Shown here piece after piece: positions 1 through 7,596 of a stretch of DNA of 10,984 bases. The number at the start of each line of letters is the position of its first letter. Within the stretch, counting starts at the first letter, position 1. This DNA is from Candidatus Delongbacteria bacterium (lineage in GTDB: Bacteria > UBA4055): contig JAQVNT010000036.1 in NCBI GenBank assembly GCA_028702975.1, positions 1 to 10,984 of the forward strand, read 5' to 3'. A program made the translations under genes and the position numbers. The notes beneath the pieces were generated by a model that saw only the letters and a program-made list of their open reading frames with translations, did not search any database and was not told the DNA's origin.

Positions 1-1541
1 ACAGAAAGCACGGGAGGAAACCGATAGAATATGACCATCCTCTGATGGAGAAATATCTTAAAGATACATACGGGATCACTGTTTATCAGGAGCAGGTCAT
101 GCTTCTTTCCAGAGAGCTTGCTGGTTTTACAAGAGGCGAATCCGACAACCTGAGAAAAGCGATGGGCAAGAAGATCAGGTCAATGATGGATCAGCTGAAG
201 GAAAAATTCATTTCAGGATGTGCTTCCAACAAGAATTTTACTGATCAGTTCAAGCCTACAAAAGAATGCCCGGATGTCGGAAAGCTCAGCAGAAAGATCT
301 GGGCGGACTGGGAAAACTTTGCGGAGTATGCTTTTAACAAATCTCATTCCGTATGTTATGCGTATGTCTCATACGAAACTGCTTATCTTAAGGCTAATTA
401 TCCGGTCGAGTTCATGAGCGCGATGCTGAACAGCGTAAAAGATAAATCCGATGATGTTCTGAAATACATTGAAGAATGCGGTAATATGGGAATAAAGATC
501 GTACCTCCGGATGTCAATTTCAGTCAGGATACTTTCGCGCCTACATCCGACGGGTTCATTGCATTCGGTCTTCAGGCTATTAAAAATGTCGGCGGAAAGG
601 CTATCGAAAATATAATCGAGACTAGAGAAAAGTCCGGTAAATTCAAAAATATATACGATTTTCTGGAAAGAGCCGATATGTCCAGAGTGAACAGAAGGAT
701 CGTCGAATATCTTGCAAGGGCAGGCGCGCTTGATTCACTAGGGCATTTCAGATCCCAGATCGCCGAGTCTCTCGACGCTCTTATCCCTCACTTCCAGCAG
801 CTGGCTTCAAAAAAAGCCGACTGGGATATCAGTCTTTTTGGTGAATCTTCAGACGAGGAGCTAAAAGTTTCCCATCCGCCTCTTCCTGCGATAGATGAGT
901 GGGAAAAATCCCTACTTCTGGAAAATGAGAAAGAGCTTATCGGGTTGTATGTTTCAGGCCACCCTCTTGACAAATACAGAGAAGTCATAAGCTCGTTTTC
1001 AACAAACAAAAAGCTGGATCAGGATAATTTCAGTAACGATGAAAAGATCACTCTTGGCGGACTTGTCAGGAATATTTCTGTAAAAACTACCAAAACCGGA
1101 AAAGAAATGGCTTCGCTGAACATTTTAACGCTTTACGAAGAAATTGAAATGCCGATCTTTCCTGTATTATATGAAAAGTATAAACAAATCCTTAAAACAG
1201 GAGAGGTGTTCTTTTTGAAGATCAATATATCTAAAAAAGACGGTGAATTCAGGTTCTTTACAGAAGAGATATTTACCTACGATCAGGCACTCGAGAAATT
1301 CGGTTCAAGCACGAAAAAGATAAGGATTAACATTAAACCGGCCGAATTCGATGAAGAGACTGCAAGAGAATTTATGGAGTTTGTTTCTGTTAACAAAGGC
1401 AATAAAGAACTGTATTTCAGAATAGCTGTTAACGACGAGACTTTCGATCTGAAGTCGGATTCATATAAAGTTACCGGGTCCGTAAATTTCATCAAAGGGC
1501 TGAAGGATATGTTCGGAGAGGAGAGCATAGAGTTTAAATAA
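1..1541 (+). CDS. dnaE: DNA polymerase III alpha subunit, C-terminal part (5' truncated by window edge)
   Basis: This is the C-terminal half of the replicative polymerase subunit. The frame is already open at base 3 and reads RKHGRKPIEYDHPLMEKYL, so the ATG at 45 is an internal Met and the true start lies left of the window. Visible family blocks are YQEQVM (from base 84) in the fingers, FNKSHSVCYAYVSYETAYLK (about 336-395), a helix-hairpin-helix region (GLQAIKNVGGKAIENII, about 558-618), the EKELIGLYVSGHPLDKY block (about 930-977), and an OB-fold (about 1050-1280). A C-terminal domain follows, ending FEKFG-type linker then GEESIEFK. The catalytic aspartates of the palm and the PHP domain lie outside the window. 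The likely beta-clamp motif reads DISLF (825-839), with Asp where Gln is common. Identity is very sure; the assignment to the DnaE1 rather than the DnaE2/PolC type follows from the block order and the OB-fold position. Confidence 0.96.
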   Translation, partial: RKHGRKPIEYDHPLMEKYLKDTYGITVYQEQVMLLSRELAGFTRGESDNLRKAMGKKIRSMMDQLKEKFISGCASNKNFTDQFKPTKECPDVGKLSRKIWADWENFAEYAFNKSHSVCYAYVSYETAYLKANYPVEFMSAMLNSVKDKSDDVLKYIEECGNMGIKIVPPDVNFSQDTFAPTSDGFIAFGLQAIKNVGGKAIENIIETREKSGKFKNIYDFLERADMSRVNRRIVEYLARAGALDSLGHFRSQIAESLDALIPHFQQLASKKADWDISLFGESSDEELKVSHPPLPAIDEWEKSLLLENEKELIGLYVSGHPLDKYREVISSFSTNKKLDQDNFSNDEKITLGGLVRNISVKTTKTGKEMASLNILTLYEEIEMPIFPVLYEKYKQILKTGEVFFLKINISKKDGEFRFFTEEIFTYDQALEKFGSSTKKIRINIKPAEFDEETAREFMEFVSVNKGNKELYFRIAVNDETFDLKSDSYKVTGSVNFIKGLKDMFGEESIEFK

Positions 1542-1569
1542 GACCGACACAGATCCCGCTGAAATATCT

Positions 1570-1599
1570 TTGAATAAAGAATATATTTTCTTATATTAT
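1570..1599 (+). promoter_or_regulatory. candidate promoter just upstream of rnhB
   Basis: The dnaE-rnhB gap is AT-rich and holds TTGAAT (1570-1575). TATATT (1592-1597, 16-base spacer) or TATTAT (1594-1599, 18-base spacer) could serve as the -10 element. Transcription from here would begin almost at the rnhB ATG (1604), giving a leaderless or near-leaderless message. Such elements arise easily by chance in AT-rich DNA, so the call is tentative, and read-through from dnaE is equally possible. Confidence 0.3.
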
Positions 1600-1603
1600 A
1601 GTT

Positions 1604-2251
1604 ATGGAAAAAGATTTTTTCGGGAAGGGGGCTCTTTTCAGGTATGAAACAGAACTTTATCTGAAGGGATACAGGCTGATAGCCGGCGTTGATGAAGCCG
1701 GAAGAGGTCCTTTGGCGGGACCTGTTGTGGCGGCAGCCGTAATATTCAAACCGGGAACCGAGATCGAAGGGGTGAACGACTCGAAAAAACTTTCACCAAA
1801 AAAACGCGAGTATCTCTTTTACGAAATAAGGAGGAAGGCGCTGACTTACGGAATAGGAATGATACCTAATACGAGAATAGATGAGGTCAACATATTAAGA
1901 GCGACTTTTGAGGCGATGAGAAGAGCGGTATCGAGGCTGAGTATTGAACCGGATTTCATTCTTATTGACGGCCGGGACGAACCTTTTGACAAAAAAGAAC
2001 AGATGAGCATAATAAAAGGAGACAGTCTTTCATATTCTATTGCGGCGGCATCAATACTCGCAAAAGTAACAAGAGACAAGCTGATGAATTTTTACGGAAG
2101 AATATATCCTGAGTACAATTTCACAGTCAATAAAGGCTATGCGACGCCGGAACATATCGGTGCAATAAAAGATCACGGCAGATGTCAGATCCACAGGATG
2201 AGTTTTATGCTGAAGTTCGAAAAAGATCCGCAGCTTCATTTTCAAATATAA
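1604..2251 (+). CDS. rnhB: Ribonuclease HII
   Basis: RNase HII cuts the RNA strand of RNA-DNA hybrids and starts removal of single ribonucleotides misincorporated in DNA, in the cytoplasm. The 215-residue protein has the normal family length. It shows GVDEAGRGPLAGPVV with catalytic D30 and E31 and the GRG loop at 33-35. It also has NDSKKLSPKKRE (58-69), LIDG with D122, AAASILAKVTRD ending in D158, and KGYATPEH, whose Y179 is the expected ribonucleotide-sensing tyrosine. All four acidic positions expected of the active site are present. The ATG at 1604 is the only reasonable start: an in-frame TGA sits at 1571 and no ATG/GTG/TTG lies between. Unusually for this window it has no Shine-Dalgarno sequence. 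It lies 62 bases after dnaE and 8 bases before the glycosyltransferase start. Confidence 0.96.
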   Translation: MEKDFFGKGALFRYETELYLKGYRLIAGVDEAGRGPLAGPVVAAAVIFKPGTEIEGVNDSKKLSPKKREYLFYEIRRKALTYGIGMIPNTRIDEVNILRATFEAMRRAVSRLSIEPDFILIDGRDEPFDKKEQMSIIKGDSLSYSIAAASILAKVTRDKLMNFYGRIYPEYNFTVNKGYATPEHIGAIKDHGRCQIHRMSFMLKFEKDPQLHFQI

Positions 2252-2255
2252 GGGA
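2251..2255 (+). promoter_or_regulatory. ribosome binding site fixing the glycosyltransferase start at 2260
   Basis: AGGGA overlaps the last base of the rnhB stop codon and sits 4 bases before the ATG at 2260. It supports that ATG over an upstream in-frame ATG at 2182, which lies inside rnhB and has no such site. The overlap suggests translational coupling to rnhB. Confidence 0.6.
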
Positions 2256-2259
2256 ATTC

Positions 2260-3414
2260 ATGATATATTTTACTGCAATAGTTTTCATTTCAGGGTTCAT
2301 ATATGTTACGTATGTTGAAAATTTCAGAAGCGGACTGGTCAGGCTGAAAAGCAGAATGCCTGTTGTAAAAACTGAAGATATTCCTAAGGTTACGGTAATA
2401 ATACCCGCAAGGAATGAGGAGAAGTATATTGCCGATACCCTGAATTCTGTAATGAACCAGAATTATCCGCCTGAACTTTTCGATGTTATCGCTGTAGATG
2501 ACAGATCGACCGACGGGACCGGCACTATAATGGAATCAAAAGCCAGAATATATCCGAACCTGAGCGTCATCAGAATTAAGGAAGTTTCGGAAAAGATATC
2601 TCCTAAAAAGAATGCCATTCTTACGGCAGTCAGGTCGACAGATAACGAGATTATAATTACGACTGACGGTGATTGCGTTCATGATCCCGACTGGATACGG
2701 TCGCTGGTTGCTCCCGTTGTTGGAAGTAAGAACGAGAATGTTGGCATAGTGGCCGGTTTAAGCGTTTTTGAGAAAGAGTACGACGGGATTTTTGAGGATA
2801 TATGGCAGAACATGCAGAATATTGATTACGTATCGCACTCGCTGATAGCCGCCGGTTCGATCGGCAACGGAAGAGCTTTCACTGCCAACGGAAGTAATTT
2901 CCTTGCAAAAAGAGCCTTGTATCAGAAAGAAGAGACCGGATTTAAGAGCGAACTTGCCTCGGGAGATGATTTTTTTATGATACAGGCGGCAAGAGAAAGC
3001 AACTACAGACTCAGGTTCGTCTTCAACAGAGAAAGTATTGTCAGAACAAGACCGGTTGACGACATAAAAGGTCTCGTGGAGCAGAGGGCAAGGTGGGCTT
3101 CCAAGGCTACATACTCATCGGATTTTGTACTTTATTTCGGAATCAATACATTTATATTTTATGTCGGTCTTATTGCAGCTTTCATAATGACTCTTTCAGG
3201 TTATTATTCCGTTAAATTGTTTACGATCCTGTTTTTAATGAAGTTTGTTCCCGAGACACTTTTTCTGGCTTACGGGTTCGGGAAGTTCGGGCTGGATTTT
3301 AAACTAAGATATTACCTTCCTCTCCAGATATTTCATATACCATTCAATATTTTCGTTGTTTTAAAAAGCAAGATCTCGGGTTTTGAATGGAAAGGCACAA
3401 AATACAGGCAATAA
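2260..3414 (+). CDS. Membrane-anchored family 2 glycosyltransferase
   Basis: A processive-type GT2 enzyme, predicted to transfer a sugar from a nucleotide donor on the cytoplasmic face of the inner membrane. With the start at 2260 the protein has 384 residues. It opens with one membrane segment (about 2-18). A GT-A catalytic domain follows: VTVIIPARNEE (44-54), VDDRSTDGT with D80/D81 for nucleotide binding, the metal-binding D136-G-D138, SGDD (234-237) supplying the likely catalytic base, and QRARW (275-279). That last block resembles the Q/RxxRW motif of cellulose- and hyaluronan-synthase-like enzymes. The C-terminus has about three hydrophobic segments (288-312, 316-340, 353-368). Donor and acceptor cannot be read. 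Candidates are a glycolipid, lipopolysaccharide sugar or exopolysaccharide. It sits in a tight gene row with rnhB and der. Confidence 0.88.
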   Translation: MIYFTAIVFISGFIYVTYVENFRSGLVRLKSRMPVVKTEDIPKVTVIIPARNEEKYIADTLNSVMNQNYPPELFDVIAVDDRSTDGTGTIMESKARIYPNLSVIRIKEVSEKISPKKNAILTAVRSTDNEIIITTDGDCVHDPDWIRSLVAPVVGSKNENVGIVAGLSVFEKEYDGIFEDIWQNMQNIDYVSHSLIAAGSIGNGRAFTANGSNFLAKRALYQKEETGFKSELASGDDFFMIQAARESNYRLRFVFNRESIVRTRPVDDIKGLVEQRARWASKATYSSDFVLYFGINTFIFYVGLIAAFIMTLSGYYSVKLFTILFLMKFVPETLFLAYGFGKFGLDFKLRYYLPLQIFHIPFNIFVVLKSKISGFEWKGTKYRQ

Positions 3415-3420
3415 AAGGGG
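3415..3420 (+). promoter_or_regulatory. ribosome binding site for der
   Basis: AAGGGG lies directly after the glycosyltransferase stop codon. It is 4 bases from the ATG at 3425 and 1 base from the ATG at 3422. The spacing favours 3425, although 3422 would add only one Met. An open frame running back to 3383 inside the previous gene has no support. Confidence 0.55.
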
Positions 3421-3424
3421 CATG

Positions 3425-4744
3425 ATGACAGATAAAATAGTGGCAATAGTAGGAAGACCTAACATAGGTAAATCCACACTTTTCAACAGACTCACAAAAA
3501 CCCATGAAGCAATCGTTGCGGATTATTACGGGGTTACCAGGGACAGAAATTACGGGAAGGTAAGCTGGGCCGGAAAGACGTTCACTCTTATTGATACCGG
3601 AGGGTTCGTTCCCGAATCAAAGGAATTCTTTGAATCAATTATCAGATCTCAGATAGAAATAGCTATCGAAGAAGCCGATGTGATTATTTTTATGGTGGAT
3701 TCTAAAACGGGAATTTCAGCTATAGATAATGATATAGTTAAAAAACTTCAGAGAACTGAAAAGAAAATAATCGTGGCAGTAAACAAGATCGATGAAATGA
3801 AAGATGAGCCTGACGCGGCTGAATTCTACAATCTGGGCCTCGGAGCGCCTGTAGCGGTTTCAGCAATGACCGGAAGAAATACCGGCGAATTACTTGATAT
3901 GGTAACAGAAGATATTGAGGAGGACGCCCTGAATGAGGAGCAGGAGAAGGATACAAGACTCAAAATTGCGGTGATCGGGAAACCGAATGTAGGTAAATCT
4001 TCCCTGATAAATCAGCTGCTTGAAAAAGAGAAACTAATCGTCTCAAATATTCCCGGTACTACCAGAGATTCGATCGATTCGGTGCTTAAGTATCTGGGAG
4101 AGGAGATCGTCCTTATCGATACTGCAGGCCTGAGAAAAAGGAAGAAAGTAAGAGAAAATCTGGAATTCTACTCTCTCATCAGGACTCTGAGGGCGGTCGA
4201 AAGGGCGGATATAGTTATATTGATGATAGATGCGATCGAAGGCATAACAAAGCAGGATATCGATATTCTTACAGAAGGGAAAAAACTTTTCAAAGGTCTG
4301 ATCTTGGCAGTCAACAAGTGGGATCTGGTGAAAGAAAAGGAAACTAACACTACAAGAGATTACGAGAGATATATAAGAAAAGAACTCGACTGGCTGCCCT
4401 ATATCGAGATCAAATTCATTTCCGTTCTTGAAAAGCAGAGAATATTCAAGCTGCTTGACCTTGCCCGTTCTATCAGAATAAAGAGGAAAACGAAGATAGG
4501 CACTTCAGAGCTTAATGACTTTCTGGGAAAAATAACATCAAATTATTCGCCGCCGTCGGTTAACGGAAAATTCATAAATATAAAATACATGACTCAGGTC
4601 GCGATAGACCCGCCCGTTTTCTCTTTTTTTGTGAACGATCCTACCAAGCTGAAAGATAATTACAAGCGTTTTCTTGAAAAGAAGATGAGAGAGAAATACG
4701 ATTTCAAAGGCGTTCCTCTGGTTTTTAAGTTCCTTAAAAAGTAA
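3425..4744 (+). CDS. der: Ribosome biogenesis GTPase Der (EngA)
   Basis: Der is the double-domain GTPase needed for assembly of the 50S ribosomal subunit. The 439-residue protein has the usual length. GTPase domain 1 shows GRPNIGKS (10-17), DTGG (57-60) and NKID (120-123). Domain 2 shows GKPNVGKS (185-192), DTAGLRKRKKV (232-242) and NKWD (297-300). A KH-like RNA-binding domain covers about 355-439. An acidic linker rich in Glu and Asp (161-176) joins the two GTPase domains, as is normal. The G5 region of domain 2 reads ISVLEKQR where ISALTGQR-like sequence is typical, a modest divergence. The start was chosen by the AAGGGG site and by family length. It is 10 bases after the glycosyltransferase gene and 13 bases before the response regulator, consistent with one operon. 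Confidence 0.96.
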   Translation: MTDKIVAIVGRPNIGKSTLFNRLTKTHEAIVADYYGVTRDRNYGKVSWAGKTFTLIDTGGFVPESKEFFESIIRSQIEIAIEEADVIIFMVDSKTGISAIDNDIVKKLQRTEKKIIVAVNKIDEMKDEPDAAEFYNLGLGAPVAVSAMTGRNTGELLDMVTEDIEEDALNEEQEKDTRLKIAVIGKPNVGKSSLINQLLEKEKLIVSNIPGTTRDSIDSVLKYLGEEIVLIDTAGLRKRKKVRENLEFYSLIRTLRAVERADIVILMIDAIEGITKQDIDILTEGKKLFKGLILAVNKWDLVKEKETNTTRDYERYIRKELDWLPYIEIKFISVLEKQRIFKLLDLARSIRIKRKTKIGTSELNDFLGKITSNYSPPSVNGKFINIKYMTQVAIDPPVFSFFVNDPTKLKDNYKRFLEKKMREKYDFKGVPLVFKFLKK

Positions 4745-4757
4745 GGGAGAATTAATA

Positions 4758-5453
4758 ATGTTGAAATTTGATAAAAGTAAAGTTCTGATAATGATCGTTG
4801 ACGATGAGCCGCTTAATTTGAGAATTATTGATTCCATGCTGACAATGGACAATTATAGAACTCTCATGCTGAAAGATCCCGCAGATGCTGAAGAAACAGC
4901 AGTGCTTAATCAGCCTGATCTGATACTGCTAGATGTTTCTATGCCCGGAATTAGCGGATTCGACATCTGTAAGAGGTTGAAATCGAATTCTATGACATCA
5001 AAGATACCCGTTATATTTTTGTCTGGGCAGAACAGCAGCGAATATGTGATCAAGGGGCTTGAATCAGGGGCTCAGGATTACATTGCCAAACCCTTCAGCG
5101 CACCTGAACTCCTTGCAAGAGTCAGAACTCAGATCGAGCTTAAAATTATGGTGGAGAAAATGATAGAAGCCGAGCAGATCAAAGCCCTTCATGCAGCTAT
5201 GGTAAGTCAGAACCATAATTTAAATCAGCTTACGACATCAATATTGGGACAGGCGGAGATACTTGAACTCCTTATCAAAAAAGAAAATGTTACTTCAAAA
5301 TTCACCGAAAGCATATTGGAGATAGAGAAAGCTGCTTTAGGTATAGATAAAATTATTAAAAAATTCACGAAACTGAGCAGGATAAAATACGAAAAATATT
5401 CAGAAAAAACCGATATGCTCGATCTCGGAGAATCATTTGACGAAGAGGATTAA
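4758..5453 (+). CDS. Response regulator: REC receiver fused to a DHp-like helical domain without ATPase domain
   Basis: This 231-residue cytoplasmic signalling protein has two parts. Residues 8-125 form a receiver domain with the acidic pair D15/D16, phospho-acceptor D59 (LLDVSMPG), S89 and K111-P-F. The set is complete, so it should accept phosphate. Residues about 127-225 are helical and resemble the dimerisation/phosphotransfer domain of histidine kinases: LHAAMVSQNHNLNQL carries H153, then SILGQAEILELL, and a final MLDLGES typical of kinases whose H-box reads HEINNPL. Here the acidic residue after the His is Asn154 and the Pro is lost. There is no HATPase domain, DNA-binding domain or GGDEF domain. 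GGGAGA (4745-4750) sits 7 bases before the ATG. It may act by phosphotransfer, as a phosphate sink, or by protein binding. Its partner kinase is not in the window. Confidence 0.85.
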   Translation: MLKFDKSKVLIMIVDDEPLNLRIIDSMLTMDNYRTLMLKDPADAEETAVLNQPDLILLDVSMPGISGFDICKRLKSNSMTSKIPVIFLSGQNSSEYVIKGLESGAQDYIAKPFSAPELLARVRTQIELKIMVEKMIEAEQIKALHAAMVSQNHNLNQLTTSILGQAEILELLIKKENVTSKFTESILEIEKAALGIDKIIKKFTKLSRIKYEKYSEKTDMLDLGESFDEED

Positions 5454-5459
5454 AAATTT

Positions 5460-6176
5460 ATGCAGGGGATGATACTTGCGGCCGGTTACGGAACAAGGCT
5501 GAAGCCGCTGACGGACTCAATACCCAAAGCGCTTGTACCTTTATCCGGAAAACCTGTTCTTGAGCATATAATCGGGAAATTTATTTATTACGGCATTGAT
5601 GAAATTATTATAAACGCCCACTATTTTGCAGAACAGATAGAAAATTTTATTTCCGGATCAGATTTTGAGGCTGATATAAAAGTTATAAATGAAAAAGTCA
5701 TCCTCGGAACAGGCGGCGGAGTATTTAATATGCTTTCAGAGATCACTGACGATGATTTTATTGTTTACAATACCGATGTGATCTGCGATATCGATCTTGA
5801 AAAGCTCATGGGGTACCATAAAAAGAATGAGGCTGCAGCTACAATGGTTATGCAGGACAGGGATACATTCAATCAGGTCATTATCGATTCGGAGGGCGAT
5901 TTCTGCGGGCTTAATCTTGTAAAAAAGGGAATTAGGAATATTGTAAAGGAACCTGCAGGAAATTCATCTTTACTGGCTTTCTGCGGGATCCACGCAGTGA
6001 ATAAGAAAAAGATCGAAAGGTTCGGGCAGGACAAGACTGAATATTCGATCATCGATGTTTACCTTAATGCTGTCCGTTCCGGTGCGAAAGTCATATCCTA
6101 TCAGCCTGAATTGAACTGGTATGACATAGGTACTGTAGAAAAGCTGAAAGAAGCTGAGGAATATCTGAGATCGTAA
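5460..6176 (+). CDS. Sugar-phosphate nucleotidyltransferase (MurU/HddC-like)
   Basis: The 238-residue enzyme belongs to the NTP_transferase family that makes NDP-sugars from a sugar 1-phosphate and an NTP. It shows the nucleotide-binding loop LAAGYGTRLKPLT (6-18), PKALVPLSGKPVLEH (22-36), ILGTGGG (81-87), NTDVICD with metal-ligand D106, FCGIHAV (174-180) and a closing WYDIGT (220-225). This layout and short length match N-acetylmuramate-1-phosphate uridylyltransferases and heptose-1-phosphate guanylyltransferases better than the longer GlmU or RfbA. The sugar and nucleotide are not decided. No kinase partner (AmgK- or HddA-like) lies next to it. A GAGGA site (5445-5449) lies inside the end of the preceding gene, 10 bases before the ATG, and only 6 bases separate the genes. 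It could supply a donor sugar for the glycosyltransferase upstream; that link is inferred from position only. Confidence 0.87.
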   Translation: MQGMILAAGYGTRLKPLTDSIPKALVPLSGKPVLEHIIGKFIYYGIDEIIINAHYFAEQIENFISGSDFEADIKVINEKVILGTGGGVFNMLSEITDDDFIVYNTDVICDIDLEKLMGYHKKNEAAATMVMQDRDTFNQVIIDSEGDFCGLNLVKKGIRNIVKEPAGNSSLLAFCGIHAVNKKKIERFGQDKTEYSIIDVYLNAVRSGAKVISYQPELNWYDIGTVEKLKEAEEYLRS

Positions 6177-6181
6177 CAAAT

Positions 6182-7525
6182 TTATTTTATACCCAGATAC
6201 CAGGACGCGATCGAAAAATATATTATGACGCCGACAATGTCGGCTATCGATGTTACCAGCGGAGCGCTTGCAGTAGCCGGGTCGATCTTCAGTTTTGTGA
6301 AGATGAAAGGCAGCATGAGTCCCACAAGGCTCCCGGCTATCACAGTGAACACCATTGATGCCGCCACGATCAGAATTATGTCGGGTGCGCGGAAACTGGC
6401 TATGATGCTGACAGCTGCGGCCATTGTTAATCCAAGCATCAGAGATACAAGGAATTCTTTCCCGAAAAGTTTCATCCAATCTGAAGTTTCAACATCGCCG
6501 ACAGCCAGAGACCTGATCATAAGAGTGGCCGACTGTGCACCCGCATTACCGCCGCTTCCGATCAGAAGCGGAAGAAAGAACATCAATGAGACCATAGAAT
6601 GTATCACATTTTCAAATCCGGCGATGGCCGCTCCGGAGAATACGTTCATGAAGACCAGAATGCTCAGCCACATTATCCTTTTGCTGTACATATATGTAAC
6701 GCCTGCCTTAAGTGGGTTCACGACCGCATCCTGAAAAGCCCCGAATTTATGGAAATCTTCCGTGGTTTCCTCTTCCTCCACGTCCATCACGTCGTCGAAT
6801 GTAACGATACCGAGCAGAGTTCCTTCGGTGTCTGTAACGGGAACTGCGGAATAATCGGAATCTTTAAAAACAGATACAGCAGTTTCCTGATCATCGAGAG
6901 CGCTAAGTGAAATGAATTTTCCGTCCATTATTTCCGAGATCGTTTCGTTAGGGTCAGCCAGAAGTATCTCTCTTATTGTAATGTCGTCGAGCAGTTTCCA
7001 GTTCGAGTCAACGACATATATCACGCTTAAAGTTTCGGAACCGGGGCCGAATTTCCTTATATGTTCAAGGGTGCGGGTAATTGTAAATTCAGGTCTGACC
7101 GCAATGAATTCAGGTGTCATCAGCCTTCCGATACTGTCCTCGGGGTACCCGAGAAGCTGTTTAGCTACGCTTCTCTCTTCAGGTCTAAGAAGCTGGATCA
7201 GCTTGTGACTGAGCTGCCCGGGAAGCTCTTCAAAAAAAGCTGTTCTGTCGTCGGGATCAAGGTCATTGAGAAGGTTTGAAAGCCTTGTAGCATTTTTTGC
7301 GAGTTCCTCTACTGCCTTTTCCTGCCATTCTATCGGAAGGTGCTGGAATGTCTCTTTTGCCTGCTCTCTCGATAAAAGACGGAATACGATCACGCCTTCT
7401 TCGTCATCGAGCTCATCGATCAACCCGCTGACTTCAAAAGGTTCAAGTACGGCTAATTCCTCTCTAAGAACAAGCCAGAGCTTTTTTTCGATCAGTTCCT
7501 GTATTCTTTCAATTTTATCGATCAT
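6182..7525 (-). CDS. mgtE: Magnesium transporter MgtE
   Basis: MgtE is a homodimeric, Mg2+-gated channel of the inner membrane. The 447-residue protein has the full family layout. A cytoplasmic helical N domain (about 1-130) is followed by two CBS domains (about 132-195 and 196-255; RLMTPEF and GIVTFDDVMDV mark their ends) and a connecting plug helix (about 255-277). A five-helix membrane domain runs from about 284 to 446. The pore block LPLLIGSGGNAGAQSATLM (318-336) and TSIADIVG with the conserved D429 in the last helix are present. The start at 7525 (MIDKIERIQELI) has GGGGAGG 4 bases upstream. The longer open frame to 7561 has none. The gene converges on the nucleotidyltransferase gene, with only 5 bases between the two stop codons. 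Confidence 0.95.
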   Translation of the reverse strand: MIDKIERIQELIEKKLWLVLREELAVLEPFEVSGLIDELDDEEGVIVFRLLSREQAKETFQHLPIEWQEKAVEELAKNATRLSNLLNDLDPDDRTAFFEELPGQLSHKLIQLLRPEERSVAKQLLGYPEDSIGRLMTPEFIAVRPEFTITRTLEHIRKFGPGSETLSVIYVVDSNWKLLDDITIREILLADPNETISEIMDGKFISLSALDDQETAVSVFKDSDYSAVPVTDTEGTLLGIVTFDDVMDVEEEETTEDFHKFGAFQDAVVNPLKAGVTYMYSKRIMWLSILVFMNVFSGAAIAGFENVIHSMVSLMFFLPLLIGSGGNAGAQSATLMIRSLAVGDVETSDWMKLFGKEFLVSLMLGLTMAAAVSIIASFRAPDIILIVAASMVFTVIAGSLVGLMLPFIFTKLKIDPATASAPLVTSIADIVGVIIYFSIASWYLGIK

Positions 7526-7529
7526 ATAA

Positions 7530-7536
7530 CCTCCCC
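7530..7536 (-). promoter_or_regulatory. ribosome binding site for mgtE
   Basis: On the minus strand GGGGAGG lies 4 bases before the ATG at 7525-7523. The site is strong and fixes the start, making the in-frame ATG at 7561 unlikely. It directly follows the palindrome GCGGATCCGC (7537-7546), which could affect access to it. Confidence 0.65.
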
Positions 7537-7575
7537 GCGGATCCGCAGAAAGGCATTTCACCCGGTGCGGTCCGG
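7537..7575 (-). other. GC-rich, structured mgtE leader
   Basis: This stretch stands out from its AT-rich surroundings. It contains the perfect palindrome GCGGATCCGC (7537-7546) and two CCGG tetramers separated by six bases (7562-7565 and 7572-7575). On the minus strand GGACCGC can pair with the later GCGGATCC with one bulged base, next to the mgtE ribosome binding site. It is too short for a classical M-box Mg2+ riboswitch, and I see no known riboswitch core. It may simply be a local stem. Confidence 0.3.
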
Positions 7576-7596
7576 CTAATAAAACTCGTTACAACT

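Noticed and set aside
2182..2259. Longer start for the glycosyltransferase
   Set aside because: It would lie inside the rnhB coding sequence. The ATG at 2260 has AGGGA at suitable spacing and begins directly with a membrane segment.
6161..6200. TATCTG/CAGATA inverted pair between the convergent genes as a bidirectional terminator
   Set aside because: The stem is 6 bp with a loop of about 26 bases and neither side is followed by a T-run on its own strand.
5970..6479. 169-residue open frame on the - strand across the end of the nucleotidyltransferase gene and mgtE
   Set aside because: It overlaps two well-supported genes in another frame and shows no family motif.
6225..6734. 169-residue open frame on the + strand inside mgtE
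   Set aside because: It lies fully antisense to mgtE, has composition of a reverse-frame shadow and no ribosome binding site or known motif.
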